This document shows positions 1-11,833 of a stretch of 64,000 bases of DNA, piece after piece. The notes under the pieces are model-generated. The model was not told the origin of the DNA. It did no database searches and worked only from the letters and a program-made list of their open reading frames with translations. The DNA is from Prochilodus magdalenae (lineage: Eukaryota > Chordata > Actinopteri > Characiformes > Prochilodontidae): positions 43,672-107,671 of the forward strand of contig JAMWET010000794.1 of the NCBI GenBank assembly GCA_024036415.1. Reading direction: 5' to 3'. Position 1 is the first letter of the stretch; every line of letters starts with the position of its first letter. The position numbers were made by a program, and so were the translations under genes.

Positions 1-279
1 TTTCTGCAGTGCATAAAGGCTGTAGAGAATTTAGGCCATGAACCTGCATGTTTACACAGAGAGGAGTATGAAGAGTTTCTCCATAGCAGTGGCACAAACT
101 GTAGCACCTATGCTTTCAGAAAGCTGAGGGATAAACCAGTGTCTATACAGTCAGTGAATTCAGTGAACAAGGCTAGTGGTGAAACTGAACAGTGCACTTA
201 GACTACAGTTAGAGTTTTAATAAGCTAATAACAGCTACACATGTAAAATAACATCTGTATGGTCATTTCTGTGTTTCAG
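1..279 (+). other. Intron upstream of the first visible exon of receptor gene A
   Basis: This stretch ends in a clean acceptor (tgtgtttcag) at 279. It reads as the same intron that lies between exons 6 and 7 of gene B in inverted orientation (about 35800-36085): the same words follow in the same order, for example the Cys/His-rich stretch around 40-80 and the TTTCTGTGTTTCAG acceptor. No exon is seen in it. The exons for the signal peptide and any outer Ig domains of gene A must lie left of the window. Confidence 0.75.
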
Positions 280-3200
280 GTGAGTCTCCTCCAGTCTCTC
301 TGATGGTCAGTCCCAGCAGAACTCAACACTTTACTACTGACCCTCTCTCACTGAGCTGTGATGGACAGAGTGACTCTACTGGATGGAGAGTGAGACAATT
401 CACACACAGTGAGGAGGTGTCTGATTGTTTATCAGGCTGGAGATCAGTTACAGGATCTACATGCAGCATCAGCTCCCTCTCCTCATCCCACACTGGAGTG
501 TACTGGTGTGAGTCTGAATCTGGAGAGAGCAGTAACCCTGTCAACATCACAGTGCACAGTGAGTTTACATGTAGTGTACTTACGTATTCAGGGAAACGCC
601 TGAACATAGAATATTCTGAACTACAGTTGAAGTGAAGCTGCAGTGGTTTGTTATAGTAGGAGGCCTCCTGATAGGAATTTAATTAAAACACATTTGTTAA
701 AAGCTCTTTACTACACCTGAACTTGTTAATTAGCCTCACTTCTTAATTAATGAAGATCATTCACAGTAACATTGGATATGGAGTTACTTCCCACACAGTG
801 TTGTTCTGGTCTTGTCCTGATCACCCTACACACTCATTTAATATTTACTCTCTCCTGCAGATGGGTCTGTGATCCTGGAGAGTCCTGTTCATCCTGTAAC
901 TGAGGGAGGTCCTCTGACTCTACACTGTTTATATTATATTAAGCCCTCAAACCTCACAGCTGAGTTCTATAAAGATGGATCACTCCTCCAGACTCAGACT
1001 ACAGGAGAGATGATTATCCCTACTGTCTCAAAGTCAGATGAAGGTCTCTACCACTGTAAACACCCAGAGAGAGGAGAGTCTCCACAGAGCTGGATCTCAG
1101 TCAGACGTGAGGAATCCATTACTTCATGTGTTTATTTAAAAACTAAAAATCGGATTTTAGAAAGTGGTTTAAGTGTAACAGAATGTTTTTCACTGTCTAT
1201 GTATTCAGCTGGTAAATCCACTGCTGGTCTGGTTGGAGTGGCTGTGGGAGCGAGTGTGGCTGTGTTGTTCATCATCTTGCTGATACTGCTGTGCTGCTGC
1301 AAAGCCAAAAAAGGTCTGACAATTCAATATAATAATGTTAGAAAAAATACAGAGCATAAAACAAGTGTAAACTAGTTCATTTATTACTGTGTAGGCCAGA
1401 TGATGAATGTCTGTCTCCCTCTACAGGAAACCAGCAGAACATCAACCAGACATCAGACCAGAACCAGAGAGAGTCAGGAGATGAGGAATCTCAGTCTGGA
1501 TGCTCACCGCTGCAGTCTGGTCAGAGTGAATGAGTATTTTCCTCTTTTATAGCTCAGCTGAAAGCTTTGTCAAATATTAGGGCTGCATGATATAAACTAA
1601 ATGTAGTATATTATGCTGCTGCATATTTTGGTTCCAATATAAAATTCCTATATTCAGCATAAACTTATTAGATTACACAAATTACTGGAATCAACCAAAT
1701 CAGCCATAGAAACAGCCTTTCAGGACTGAGATTGCTCAGAGTAAAAGGTGCGTGGGAGCGGCAGTGGTGTTGGGGTGGGGAGGTTTTGCTCTACAACATT
1801 ACCGAACCTTTTCCTGCTCACTGTGTAACCAGCAAGCTGACTGGGTCTTTTTGAAAGAAGCAGATGCTACATTGAGCATTACAAGCTTTCCCATTCATAT
1901 ATTTCAACCAGTGACTGATCTCATGTGTAACGTTTCTAAACACAGCGGACAGTTCCGAACAGAAAATGAAGACAATAGAGAAAAAGTGGGATTCTAAAGG
2001 CCTTCTTCAACCAACCTTCATTACCATTACGTTATAAATGATGAAGCAAAGCTACATTTAATTCAATTTTTCATAATATAAATCTAAACAACTTTCAAAA
2101 ATGGAAATATGAACAACAAATAAACAAAACAGTAATTCAAATGAGCACAACCCGGATTCAAACTAAAAGAAAATATTGGTCATCAGAGGCTTTGATGGGG
2201 CTCCCATAAGTTGCTAACACATCACCGGCAGGAATAGTAGTTCAATTAAGATGCAGATATGCAGGTTCTACTGCTGCTGCTGGGAACACCTCTACTACTG
2301 TTCTACTGTCCCTATACCTCCTACTCAGTACACACAGCTGTGATGTTACCATGCTATCTATATGCTGTGCATTGATGAGTTAAGAGTTGGACAGAGCCGG
2401 TTTCACTGTTCAGAAGAACTGCATTATGCAGAGTGAACATCACTCAATCATCAGTGTTTTATTTAGTGTTTTATTGGTGGGAACTCCAACAATGTGGTTT
2501 TCCCTCACCATGACAGAGTTCTGCATCAGTGGAAACAATCAAGAGCGATGCTTCCTTTTCACCCTAAGATTGCCTTTTGTAAATCAAATTTTCTACCCAC
2601 TGAAACTACTCACAGAAACACAAACATTGCCCAGGGGTCCCCAAACATTTGCGTTGCCCAGGGGTCCCAAACTCTGCACATACTTTACTACCAGTTGTGG
2701 TGACTAACACACACTATTCTGTTTCAGGTGATGCTGCAGGCAAGCTCAGTAGCGTCCTTTATTCAGAGGTTGTGATAAAGAATAAGAGATCCAAGGACAA
2801 AGGTACAATATGATATTTTCACACAATACTTTCATATGCCATGTAGTATCATATCCAGTCAGCTTATGTCTGCAGTACATTCAGTCAGAGTATATTTGAG
2901 ACTCTATACATGGCATTAATTGCTTGTAAAATATCAGGGGAAGTGGACAGTTAGCATGCTACTAACAAACTGTCTTAACAGAAAAAGAAGACAATAGGGA
3001 AAAAGTGGGATTCATTCAGAAATACTAGTGATGAAGAACCATTGCTGCTTGTGGTTACACTTACATACACTTCAATTACATTCAGGGAAAATGTTGGGAG
3101 GGATTAAATCCATGTTGCATTGATGATTCTAGAGTCCTTCTCCATCCAACCTTCATTACCATTACATTATAAATAATGAAGCTTCATTCGGTTTCAGGTG

Positions 3201-5208
3201 ATGCTGCAGACAAGCTCAACGGCATCATTTACTCAGAGGTTGTTGTAAAGAATAAGAGATCCAAGGACAAAAGGTGCATTCTACTACTACAATCTACTGT
3301 CTCACACTTACCTGGCTAAAACCTGGAATTTAGGGGATAATAATAGAAGGTAGTTTCATTCCTGTATTTTCCCATTTCCAAGTTACAGTGGGGAAAATAA
3401 GTATTTAGTCAGTCACCAATTGTGCAAGTTGTCCCACTTAAAAAGATGAGAGAGGCCTGTAATTGACATCATAGGTAGACCTCAACTATGAGAGACAAAA
3501 TGTGGAAAAAAATTGAGAAAGTGATTTTGTCTGATTTTTAAAGAATTTATTTGCAAATAATGGTGGAAAATAAGTATTTGGTCAATAACAAACAAGCAAG
3601 ATTTCTGGCTGTCACAGACCTGTAACTTCTTTTTTAAGAGGCTCCTCTTTCCCCCACTCATTACCTGTATTAATGGCACCTGTTTGAAGTCGTTAACAGT
3701 ATAAAAGACACCTGCCTACAACCTCAAACACTCACACTCCAAACTCCACTATGGTGAAGACGAAAGAGCTGTCGGAGGACACCAGAAACCGAATTGTAGA
3801 CCTGCACCAGGCTGGGAAGACTGAATCTGCAATAGGCAAGCAGCTTGATGTGAAGAAATCTACTGTGGGAGCAATAATCAGAAAATGGAAGACCTACAAG
3901 ACCACTACTAATCTCCCTCGATCTGGGGCTCCACGCAAGATCTCAGCCCGTGGGGTCAAAATGATCACAAGAACGGTAAGGAAAAATCCCAGAACCACAA
4001 GGGGGGATCTAGTGAATGACCTGCAGGAAGCTGGGACCAACGTTACAAAAGCTACCATCAGCAACACACTACGACGCCAGGGACTCAGATCTTGCAGTGC
4101 CAGACGTGTCCCCCTGCTTAAGCCAGTCCATATCCAGGCACGTCTGAAGTTTGCTAGAGAGCATTTGGATGTTCCAGAAGAGTATTGGGAGAATGTCATA
4201 TGGTCAGATGAAAACCAAAGTAGAACTATTTGGTAAAAACACAACTCGTCGTGTTTGGAGGAAAGTGAATGCGGAGTTGCATCCAAAGAACACCATACCA
4301 ACTGTGAAGCATGGGGGTGGCAACATCATGCTTTGGGGCTGTTTCTCTGCAAAGGGACCAGGACGACTGGTCCGTGTACATGAAAGAATGAATGGGGCCA
4401 TGTATTGTGAGATTTTGGGTGCAAACCTCCTTCCATCAGCAAGGGCAATGAAGATGAAACGTGGCTGGGTCTTTCAGCATGACAATGATCCCAAGCACAC
4501 TGCCAGGGCAACAAAGGAGTGGCTTCGTAAGAAACATTTCAAAGTCCTGGAGTGGCCTAGCCAGTCTCCCGATCTCAACCCCATCGAAAACCTTTGGAGG
4601 GAGTTGAAAGTCCGTGTTGCCCGCCGACAGCCCCAAAACATCACTGCTCTAGAGGAGATCTGCATGGAGGAATGGGCCAACATACCAGCAACAGTGTGTG
4701 CCAACCTTGTGAAGACTTACAGAAAACGTTTGACCTCTGTCATTGCCAACAAAGGATATACAACAAAGTATTGAGATGAACTTTTGTTATTGACCAAATA
4801 CTTATTTTCCACCATTATTTGCAAATAAATTCTTTAAAAATCAGACAAAATGACTTTCTCAATTTTTTTCCACATTTTGTCTCTCATAGTTGAGGTCTAC
4901 CTATGATGTCAATTACAGGCCTCTCTCATCTTTTTAAGTGGGACAACTTGCACAATTGGTGACTGACTAAATACTTATTTTCCCCACTGTATATCAGATT
5001 ACTGGTTTGGATTAATTGTTCGGCAAGAGGTTTCTTTTTACACCTGCTTAGAGAAAACTAGTGTGTGTGCTGACACTCTAAACTCTTAAACTGAAAACAG
5101 TCCATCATGTTTATAATCACTATAAATGATGTTTACATGTAAAATACTTTCTAAATGGTGATGTTCTTTAAAAGGTCTCTGAGGAGAGAGCACAGAAGCA
5201 GAACATGA
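280..5208 (+). CDS. Gene A: LITR / Fc-receptor-like membrane receptor, 5' partial, two tyrosine-motif tail exons
   Basis: Visible exons are 280-558 (Ig), 861-1106 (Ig, membrane-proximal), 1209-1313 (transmembrane), 1427-1519 (tail linker), 2728-2802 and 3198-3273 (tyrosine motifs) and 5175-5208 (end). The first Ig exon has paired cysteines ending in GVYWCESES; the second starts [10 protein letters not shown] and ends in [15 protein letters not shown]. The membrane exon carries about 25 hydrophobic residues followed by CCCKAKK. The tail exons carry VLYSEV and IIYSEV, both fitting the ITIM consensus (known to recruit SH2 phosphatases), so an inhibitory leukocyte surface receptor is inferred. 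The two GDAA-type tail exons are duplicates of each other. The second is 76 nt instead of 75, with an extra A before its donor, and shifts the frame so that the protein stops at 5206-5208. If it is skipped, the protein stops after two further residues. A Tc1 element occupies the last intron. The domains match D5 and D6 of gene B. Exact exon ends are inferred from GT/AG sites. Confidence 0.8.
3386..4989 (+). mobile_element. Tc1/mariner transposon, IR/DR type, 1604 bp, in the last intron of gene A
   Basis: The element is flanked by TA on both sides (3384-3385 and 4990-4991) and bounded by long terminal inverted repeats of about 206 bp (3386-3592 and 4784-4989) that start CAGTGGGGAAAATAAG. Each inverted repeat holds the motif GGAAAATAAGTATTT twice, once at the outer end and once at the inner end. 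This is the IR/DR arrangement of many fish Tc1 elements. The repeats are nearly perfect, which argues for a fairly recent insertion. It carries a single transposase frame in the same direction as gene A. Confidence 0.95.
3751..4774 (+). pseudogene. Tc1-type DD34E transposase with one 1-bp frameshift
   Basis: The frame opens at ATG 3751 with a helix-turn-helix region (residues about 10-60), a second DNA-binding part, and the first catalytic aspartate in WSDE (codon 4207-4209). Directly after it, a run of four A (4211-4214) has one base too many and the frame is lost. The correct frame continues from about 4215 to the stop at 4774. It includes the second aspartate in HDNDPKHTA (4481-4483) and the glutamate in [10 protein letters not shown] (4586-4588), spaced as DD34E requires. 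The interval is 1024 nt, so removing one base gives the usual 340 residues. Otherwise the gene looks intact. It is probably unable to make its own transposase but can be moved in trans. Confidence 0.93.
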
Positions 5209-5441
5209 AGCGGAGGACGTGAGAGGTCGCAGCACACACCTGCATACAATACTGGACTTGAGCCTCCAGGAGAACTCCTGGACAAGGCCTCAAAAGGGGA
5301 GCTACAAGTCTACTCATTCTTCCACAAGAGTGTCACATGTCCACATACATTGATGAATTTCAAAGCATGGTTGTATCACTAATGAAGCAAGCATTTCATG
5401 TGTAGAATGAACACATTGTTTCTAAACCAAAACATAGAAAG

Positions 5442-5447
5442 AATAAA
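5442..5447 (+). terminator. Candidate polyadenylation signal of gene A
   Basis: AATAAA occurs about 235 bp after the last coding exon of gene A, in an A/T-rich stretch (GAATAAAATAAAATAATC). It is the first canonical signal downstream of the stop. A 3' end near 5460 is inferred; no transcript data are available. Confidence 0.5.
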
Positions 5448-5939
5448 ATAAAATAATCTAAAGCCTCATACATTCTATAAATCCTCAGGTTAATAAGAAT
5501 CTATTTTTATTATGAGCTTCGGTGTGTGGCCCTTACTCAAGAGTTAAATTCATTTAAGGACTCGACCACACAACCTAGGGAATTTCATCCCAGGAAGTTT
5601 AATGCAGGTGAAACCCACAAGCACACAGGTACACTTAGAAAGTTAGAGAGGTGCTCAATTCACAATGTTTACAAAGAATACGCAATATCTTTACAACTTT
5701 ATTAAAACATTTTAAAATCTATATAGATAAAACATCAAAACTCCAGCAGGGGCCTTTTTCTCCAGGTACTCCTGAGAGAAAATGCAAAAAAGGTAAAGGA
5801 AAAAAAACAATTAAGTAGACTGGCAGTGTAGACTTAAACATAGGTCAATTGCCCTATATTCTTAACAAATAGATAACTGGGCTCTCCAGCACCTGGTTCC
5901 ACACACCTTAGACTGTACACCAAAACTCCACACACACAC

Positions 5940-6190
5940 GCTAGTTGCAGTGTTTCTCTTTCTGAGTTTTTCTGACTTTTCTTTTCTTTGTTCCTGTACC
6001 ATCTATCCCTCTACAAAGGTGTAGCGGTGATGGTTGTTTTGTGGGGGCTTATATGGCTGGCATCCCAGGTGTCACCGGGGCATTCTGGGGGTTAGAGTTC
6101 CGGGCTGTAGTCCCCTCAGAATGGCATCGTCGCTGCTGCATTTTGCTGGCTGCAGGAGGCACCACCCAGGCCCTTACATAAAAACAAACT
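5940..6190 (+). repeat. Dispersed repeat, copy 1 (second copy near 33060-33345)
   Basis: The stretch containing CCCTCTACAAAGGTG, GGGCTTATATGGCTG, GGGCATTCTGGGG and GGCTGCAGG-GGC reappears in the same order and direction at about 33060-33345, with roughly 80% agreement by eye. No open frame is visible. It is probably part of a non-autonomous transposable element or LTR; its class is not determined. Confidence 0.6.
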
Positions 6191-6291
6191 AACAATATAA
6201 ACCAACAAAATACTGGATATATACACTGGTGCTAACCACTGATAATGCGCCAACCGTGGTAGGGAAGAAACAGGTCTTAAGTCCTGTACGG

Positions 6292-7440
6292 TGGACAGAC
6301 TAAGGAGGACAGACTCTCAGATCAGTAACACTGTTACACTGGCTGTATTGATCAGTCTGTGGGTTTGTAGTGTGATATAGTGTCATTAGTTCTGGTTGTG
6401 TTATGTAGTAGCAAATTAAGGAAGTGTTTTCTGTGTAAGTCAGAGCTCAGACAGAATTGAGTGTGTCTCCACCCTCAGCTGGTACAGAGATAATGATCAG
6501 GCAGCAGCAGATGAGCTGGAGACTCCTACACACACAGCCCTGTTGCTCTTAATCACCTAGGAACGTATGTGTGCAGAGCAATGAGAGAAAGACCTTATTA
6601 CACAGACTACAGCAATCCACAGCCCTTACGGTTCACTGGTGAGGAGAACTGGTCTAGACCTTCAACTTTAAACAGGACAATAACAATTATTATATATCTG
6701 AATGGTCATTTCTGTGTTTAAGATGTTTCTTCTCCAGTCTCTCTGATGGTCAGTCCCAACAGGACTCAACACTTTACTACGGACGTAGTTACTAAAGATG
6801 TGCTCTCTCGTTCGCGACTTGTGGACAAACGGGTCCGAGGAGTGAAGTATGGGCATATTTTGCTTATGTCGCTGATGAAGACGGGAACCCAACTAACACC
6901 ACAAACCCAGTTTGCAAACGGTGTTACAGAAGACCATGTTGACACACTGGTTTTCCTGGCAAAGAACCTTAAACAGGCAAAGAAAGTTCCCACTGTGTAG
7001 TTTCAGAACAAAGAAGAGGTTCTAGTTTAAGAAGTATTTAGTTAATTATATTATAGTTACCGGTATAATATTGTAACTTGATTTTTGTTAAAATGTTTAA
7101 TTTTAGAATAAAAACTTTTGCAATCAGATTGTTCAGTGTTCAATCCAGTTCAATCAAAGATAAACATTTTATGTTCAGACATTTTTATTGTTGTGCTTTT
7201 TTTCTTCCAAGCATCGTTTTGGTATCGAGAATCCTGATACTACAGTTGGTATCGGTATCGAAGTCAAAATTCTGGTATCGTGACGACCCTAACACACACA
7301 AAGTGAGAAGGTGTCAGATTGTTCATTAGGCTGGGGATCAGTTACAAGATCTACATGCAGCATCAGCTCCCTCTACCAGTGTACTGGTGGTGTCTGAATC
7401 TGGAGAGAGCAGTAATCCTGTAAACATCACAGTTCACATA
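6292..7440 (+). pseudogene. Relic D: decayed LITR/Fc-receptor-like gene copy
   Basis: Three receptor exons can be recognised in order. At 6300-6351 lies the 3' end of a D2-type exon (GACTCTCAGATCAGTAACAC). At about 6470-6638 lies an Ig exon like gene B exon 6, reading WYRDNDQ then, after a stop and frame shift, TYVCRAMRERPYYTDYSNP up to a GT donor at 6639. From 6721 lies a D5-type exon starting with the family's [16 protein letters not shown] stretch. That last exon is interrupted by hAT-derived DNA and resumes at about 7292 (GTGAGAAGGTGTCAGATTG) to 7440 with a small deletion in the Cys/Trp region. The TM and tail exons are missing. It lies in line with gene A and probably arose by tandem duplication. 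Confidence 0.8.
6790..7291 (+). mobile_element. hAT-type DNA transposon remnant with BED zinc-finger piece
   Basis: Translating 6833-6945 in the frame of the TGG at about 6850 gives VWAYFAYVADEDGNPTNTT followed by the paired cysteines CKRCY (6913-6924). This is the typical start of a BED zinc finger of hAT transposases (ZBED-like). A stop follows at once and no catalytic domain remains. The right end (about 7210-7291) is rich in GGTATCG words and closes with GGTATCGTGACGACCCTA, which resembles the terminal repeats of fish hAT elements. The left end is not clear. The element splits the receptor exon of relic D. Confidence 0.75.
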
Positions 7441-8255
7441 AATGTCAGCATTCCTACATCGGTCAGAAAATGCGAGAGCTAGGGAGGTTTTTGATAGCCG
7501 CCAGAGAGATTGATGAGTGCTATGCTCCTTGTGCCAGGAAAATTCCAAACGGTTGTGGAAGCGACAAGAACAGTCAGTGGCTTCTAGATGGCTCCACAGA
7601 ACAAGTACAAGACACCTTCTCTCGCATGTAAAATTGGATATTCGATCAAAAGAGCTGCAGAAATACTGGTAGGGGAGAGCCTAATAAATGGAAAGACTAG
7701 AACAGAGAGGGATGCAAAGAAGTTCATTGAGGTGATGGAGACACAGTGGAACACCTATGTCTAAGGACGTGCCCTTAACACTCTAAAAACAGCAAAGTGC
7801 AACAAAGATGAAATGATTCCCCTGACTGAAGATATCATGAAGTTACAAAAACATCTTAAAGCACTGGAGAAAGATGCACTGCATGGACTCAGTTGTACCC
7901 AGTGCTTCAGACTGGAAGAAACTTTGTCAGAGCCTTCTCACACAGATAATTCTCTTCAATAGGAGGGAAGGGGAAGCTTCAAAATTACTCCTGGCAACAT
8001 ACCAAACACGGAACAGAGCTCCAGCTCACCCAGAAGTGTATGAGAGCCTTTCCAAACTTGAAGTCACTTGTCAACAACTTCATGCGACAGGAGATACGTG
8101 GGAAGAGAGAGCAAAAAGTCCCATTGCTCCTCACATGACATGGAGGCATCAATAGACATTCTGATGAGCAACCGAACTGCAGTAGGTATTTGCAGTGAAA
8201 ACCCTTTTGTGTTTGCCCGGAGCTGGATGGAGACACTCTGGATGGTGAAAAATCA
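7441..8255 (+). pseudogene. Decayed copy 1 of a fish tyrosine-recombinase-like (Crypton-like?) family
   Basis: The reading is spread over several frames with stops: QKMRELGRFLIAARE near 7468, YKTPSLACKIGYSIK near 7600, FIEVMETQWNTY near 7720, then KDEMIPLTEDIMKLQKHL. From 7874 to 8155 comes a better preserved part containing LTQIILFNRREGEASKLLL and, in other frames, NNFMRQEIRGKRE, KVPLLLT and NPFVFARS, ending at a possible donor near 8255. The blocks PSLA..IG, IILFNRR.GE and VPLLLT are ones I recognise from a multi-copy, uncharacterised teleost family that resembles tyrosine recombinases. The C-terminal part with catalytic Arg/His/Tyr is not seen. The assignment to Crypton is inference. Confidence 0.55.
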
Positions 8256-8885
8256 GGTATGTTACTGTCAGTAGTATGGTTATTCCCAAACTGATTGTCA
8301 GGACACATTTATCACTGTATACTAAAATAATTTGATGATTGCCTTGTACAAGGACTTTTTTATATAATATGAACTGAATAAAAGAAGGGTGTAAAATGGG
8401 GTGGGTCTTAGCTGAACAATATAAATACATGTTAAAAAAGCTAATACGCTTTCTAACCCCTACAACATCATGACTTCCCTGGGCCTGGCAGAAACATACT
8501 TTTTTCTATTATTTGCCTGCCTTTATTTGCATTGTTTTTTCCACTTTGATGGAGCAGTAGTTCTGTTCTGGCACCTCAATAACTGCACTGCGATGGAACG
8601 GGGAAATTAGAATAAGAAGCTGGTGAATAAGTCAACTTTAACTTTATTAATTTTTTCTTGTCCAATTTACTCATTCCATTGAAATGTATACACTGCTGGA
8701 ATTTGGTAAATGTTATTCAAGGTATCAGTGGCAGCTGTTCTTTTAGCTCCTTGTGTGGATCAGACACAACAGCATTGTGCTGCAAGGGCAGTATATAGCA
8801 AACAGCCTCTCAAGCCTGGACCTTATGAAAAAGTTGGTCCAATATACTGGATGAATTGTATTTCCAATGTTTTGTTTTATTCCAG

Positions 8886-10208
8886 ATGGTGAAGGTGCGC
8901 CAGGCAAAAAGAAGCAAAAGATGTTCAAGAGCTCCATCCCGTGAGGATCATTTGGAGACAAGTGATAAGGATTCTTCTGGAGAACAACAATCAGGTGTGT
9001 CAGTGTAGCAGAGTAGTGTTTTTAGCTTTCCAATGTGCGAAATGCATTTGTTAAATTTTGTATTGTCACTCAGATCTAGTAACTTATATGTTGTGTTTGG
9101 TTATTTGTTTTATTCTAGATGGGGAAGGTCTGCCAGGCAAAAAGAAGCAAAAGAGGTCCTCAAAGGCTTCATCCCATAAAGATGAGTTAGCAAGATCCAA
9201 AGGGGATTCTTGTAGAGGAGAAAAATCAGGTATGTTAAAGAAGTACAGACACACATTTTCAGCTCCTCCTTCAGATGTTCTTCTTTCATATAGACATTTA
9301 AGGCATTTAGGATTATCCAGTTGTTTGTATTAAGTTTGTTTTAGTTTGTTTTATAATAAACACTGAAGGAATTATTGATAGACACCTCTTACTTAGTTAA
9401 ACAATGAAATGTAGATTCTGGGGAAATTTTGGGGACATTAGGTTGAAAATAAACCCAAATCTAAAGTTGAATTATTTAATTAAAGTCAAATGAAACAGTA
9501 AGGTTTTAGGTCCAAGATGTTTTGGTATAATGTAGAGACAATATAGTTTCACGCTTTTTATGTTTATTTTGGGGTCCAGTTGGGATTAATGATGAGCTAA
9601 TTTATAGGCAGTTTATTTTAATCAGATGAATTGAATAAATCAAGCTGAACTAAAGAACTTAATGATCTTTTATCAACAAATTACTAATGCTGGGAAGGAC
9701 CTCCCTTTGCTTCCAAAACACCAGTTCCTCATGACTCAAGATCCTTGTCTGTTCCCATCCGTATTGACCTGCATACCTGCAGGTTTTTCAGGAAAACTGC
9801 AATATCACAGAGGTGTTCTATTGGACTCCGTAACTGATACATTTGATTGATTTATTGTAGATGGTGAAGGTCCGTCAGTCAAAAAGAAGCAAAAAGAGAG
9901 CTATACCGCTATCCTGAAAAAATCATTTGGAGACAAGTGACGAGGATTATTCTGGAAAACAACAATCAGGTATGTCAGTGTAGCAGAGTAGTGTTTTTAG
10001 CTTTCCAATGTGCGAAATGCATTTCTGTTAAATTTTGTATTCTGTCACTCAGATCTAGTAACTGATATTTGGTGTTTGGTTATTTGTTTTATTTCAGATG
10101 GTAAATGTCTGCTAGGCAAAAAGAAACAAAATAGGTCCTCTAGAGCGCAATCCCAAAAGAATAATTTGGAGACGAGTGATAAGGATTCTTCTGGAGAACA
10201 AGAATCAG
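8886..10208 (+). repeat. Tandem duplication of a two-exon block
   Basis: The block 8886 to about 9229 (exon, short intron, exon) is repeated at 9861-10208. The short introns are nearly identical over about 90 bp (GTATGTCAGTGTAGCAGAG, CTTTCCAATGTGCGAAATG, CACTCAGATCTAGTAACT). The exons share GGCAAAAAGAAGCAAAA and GATAAGGATTCTTCTGGAGA. The intron between the blocks (9230-9860) has no counterpart. The duplication is therefore younger than the separation of the two exon types. Confidence 0.85.
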
Positions 10209-11774
10209 GTATGTCAGTGCAGCAGTCAAATTTTCAGCTTTCCAATGTGCAGTTTTCAGTATGCAGAGTAGTGGTAATAGAGTCAACACTATACAGTGCA
10301 TCTGGAAAGTATGCTGACCTGTGTCCAGTGTCAAAAGCACCTGCAGTGGGCTCATGAGCATTAGAAGTTGACCAAAGAGCAGTGGTTTTGTCTTATGAAT
10401 CATGTTTTCTTTTGGGTGTGTGCATGTTGATTTCCTGGGAAAGACATGGCACCAGTATGCACTATTGGAACAAGGCAAGTCAGCAGAAGCAGTGTGCTGA
10501 TCTGGCCAGTGTTCTGCTGCGAAAAACTTGGGTCCTGCCATGTAGACGTTAATTTGACTTGTACCACCTACCAAAACATTGTTGCTGGCCATGTACATGG
10601 TAACAGTATTCCTTGATGTCATGGTGCCTTGATGCACACTACCGCACTGCAAATGATTTCAGGAAGGTTTTAGGAACACAACCACGAGTTCAGAGTGTTG
10701 ACTTGATCTCAAAGTCTTGGTCCAATCCAGCAAGTTCGATCCATGGAGACCCCACCTAATAACTTACAGGACTTGCTTAAAGGATCTGCTGTTAACGTTA
10801 GTCTTGGTGCCAGATACCATAAAACACTAAGTCTTAGGGGCGTCACGTGACCCACTGGAAAATGGCTGCTTGAACTGTCGCTCCGCTCCGTTTACTCTTC
10901 TTTTTTGGCGCTATCCTCCAAAATTACTTTGAACACCATTTGGTTGGTGTTGGACGTGACCTAAGATGTCTGAGAGTCAAGAGACGCGAGACTTTCTGCT
11001 GTTTTCGTCTTCCCAGCCGCCCAGAGGAACTAAAAAGAAAGCGGTTGAACACGAGGTGCCCTCGGCGCTAACAGAGGACTTGCTGACTGAAATTTGCGCG
11101 GTGGGTTCTCGGTTGGGGTCGATTGATGCACGTTTAGACACCATTGATGGTCGTCTGGACACATTATCTTCTTCCCTTTCTTCGTTGTGCGCAGCCCTTA
11201 CTGACTTATCTGAGAAAGTCTCCTCAAATGAGTCCAGGCTAACCGAAGCAGAGAATAGGATCTCGGTTGGGGAGAACTCCCTCAGTCGCGCATAGCAACC
11301 AGCTAAATTTACACGATAAGAGGCTAGCGCAGCTACAAGCTAAAATCGACGACCTGGAGAATCGAGGACGACGAAAAAACATCAAGATTGTCGGCCTCCC
11401 TGAGAGAGCGGAGGGTTCTGTGCCCCTCTCCTAATTTGTGAGCGAGATGCTGCCGAAATGGCTCGACCTTCCACTGGAATTTAGTCCCGAAACAGAGCGC
11501 GCGCACAGATCCCTCGCCATGTCTCCACCTGAGCGCGGCCCACCTCGGAGCGTGCTGATACGCTTTCTTCGCCATCCGGATAAAGAGACAGTTCTGCGGG
11601 CCGCCCTGCAGAAACGCCAGGTACCGCACGAAGGGGGATATCTCCGATTCTATCAGGATATCTCTGCTGAGGTCCTCAGGAGACGGCATGAGTTCAGCGA
11701 TCCGAGGAAAGAGTTCTCTGATCGTCAGATGTACCGAGGTTTTGCTTATCCTGCGAAGCTCCGGTGTGTATCAG

Positions 11775-11833
<59 letters not shown>

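Noticed and set aside
1752..2707. Short open frames between gene A exons
   Set aside because: They lie in an intron that has inverted counterparts in gene B's intron, without splice support or domains.
3894..4704. Several minus-strand open frames in the first Tc1 element
   Set aside because: They are shadows of the transposase gene on the plus strand.
10140..10652. 170-codon open frame on the minus strand
   Set aside because: It overlaps a plus-strand exon, has no recognisable domain, no splice or promoter context, and reads as chance.
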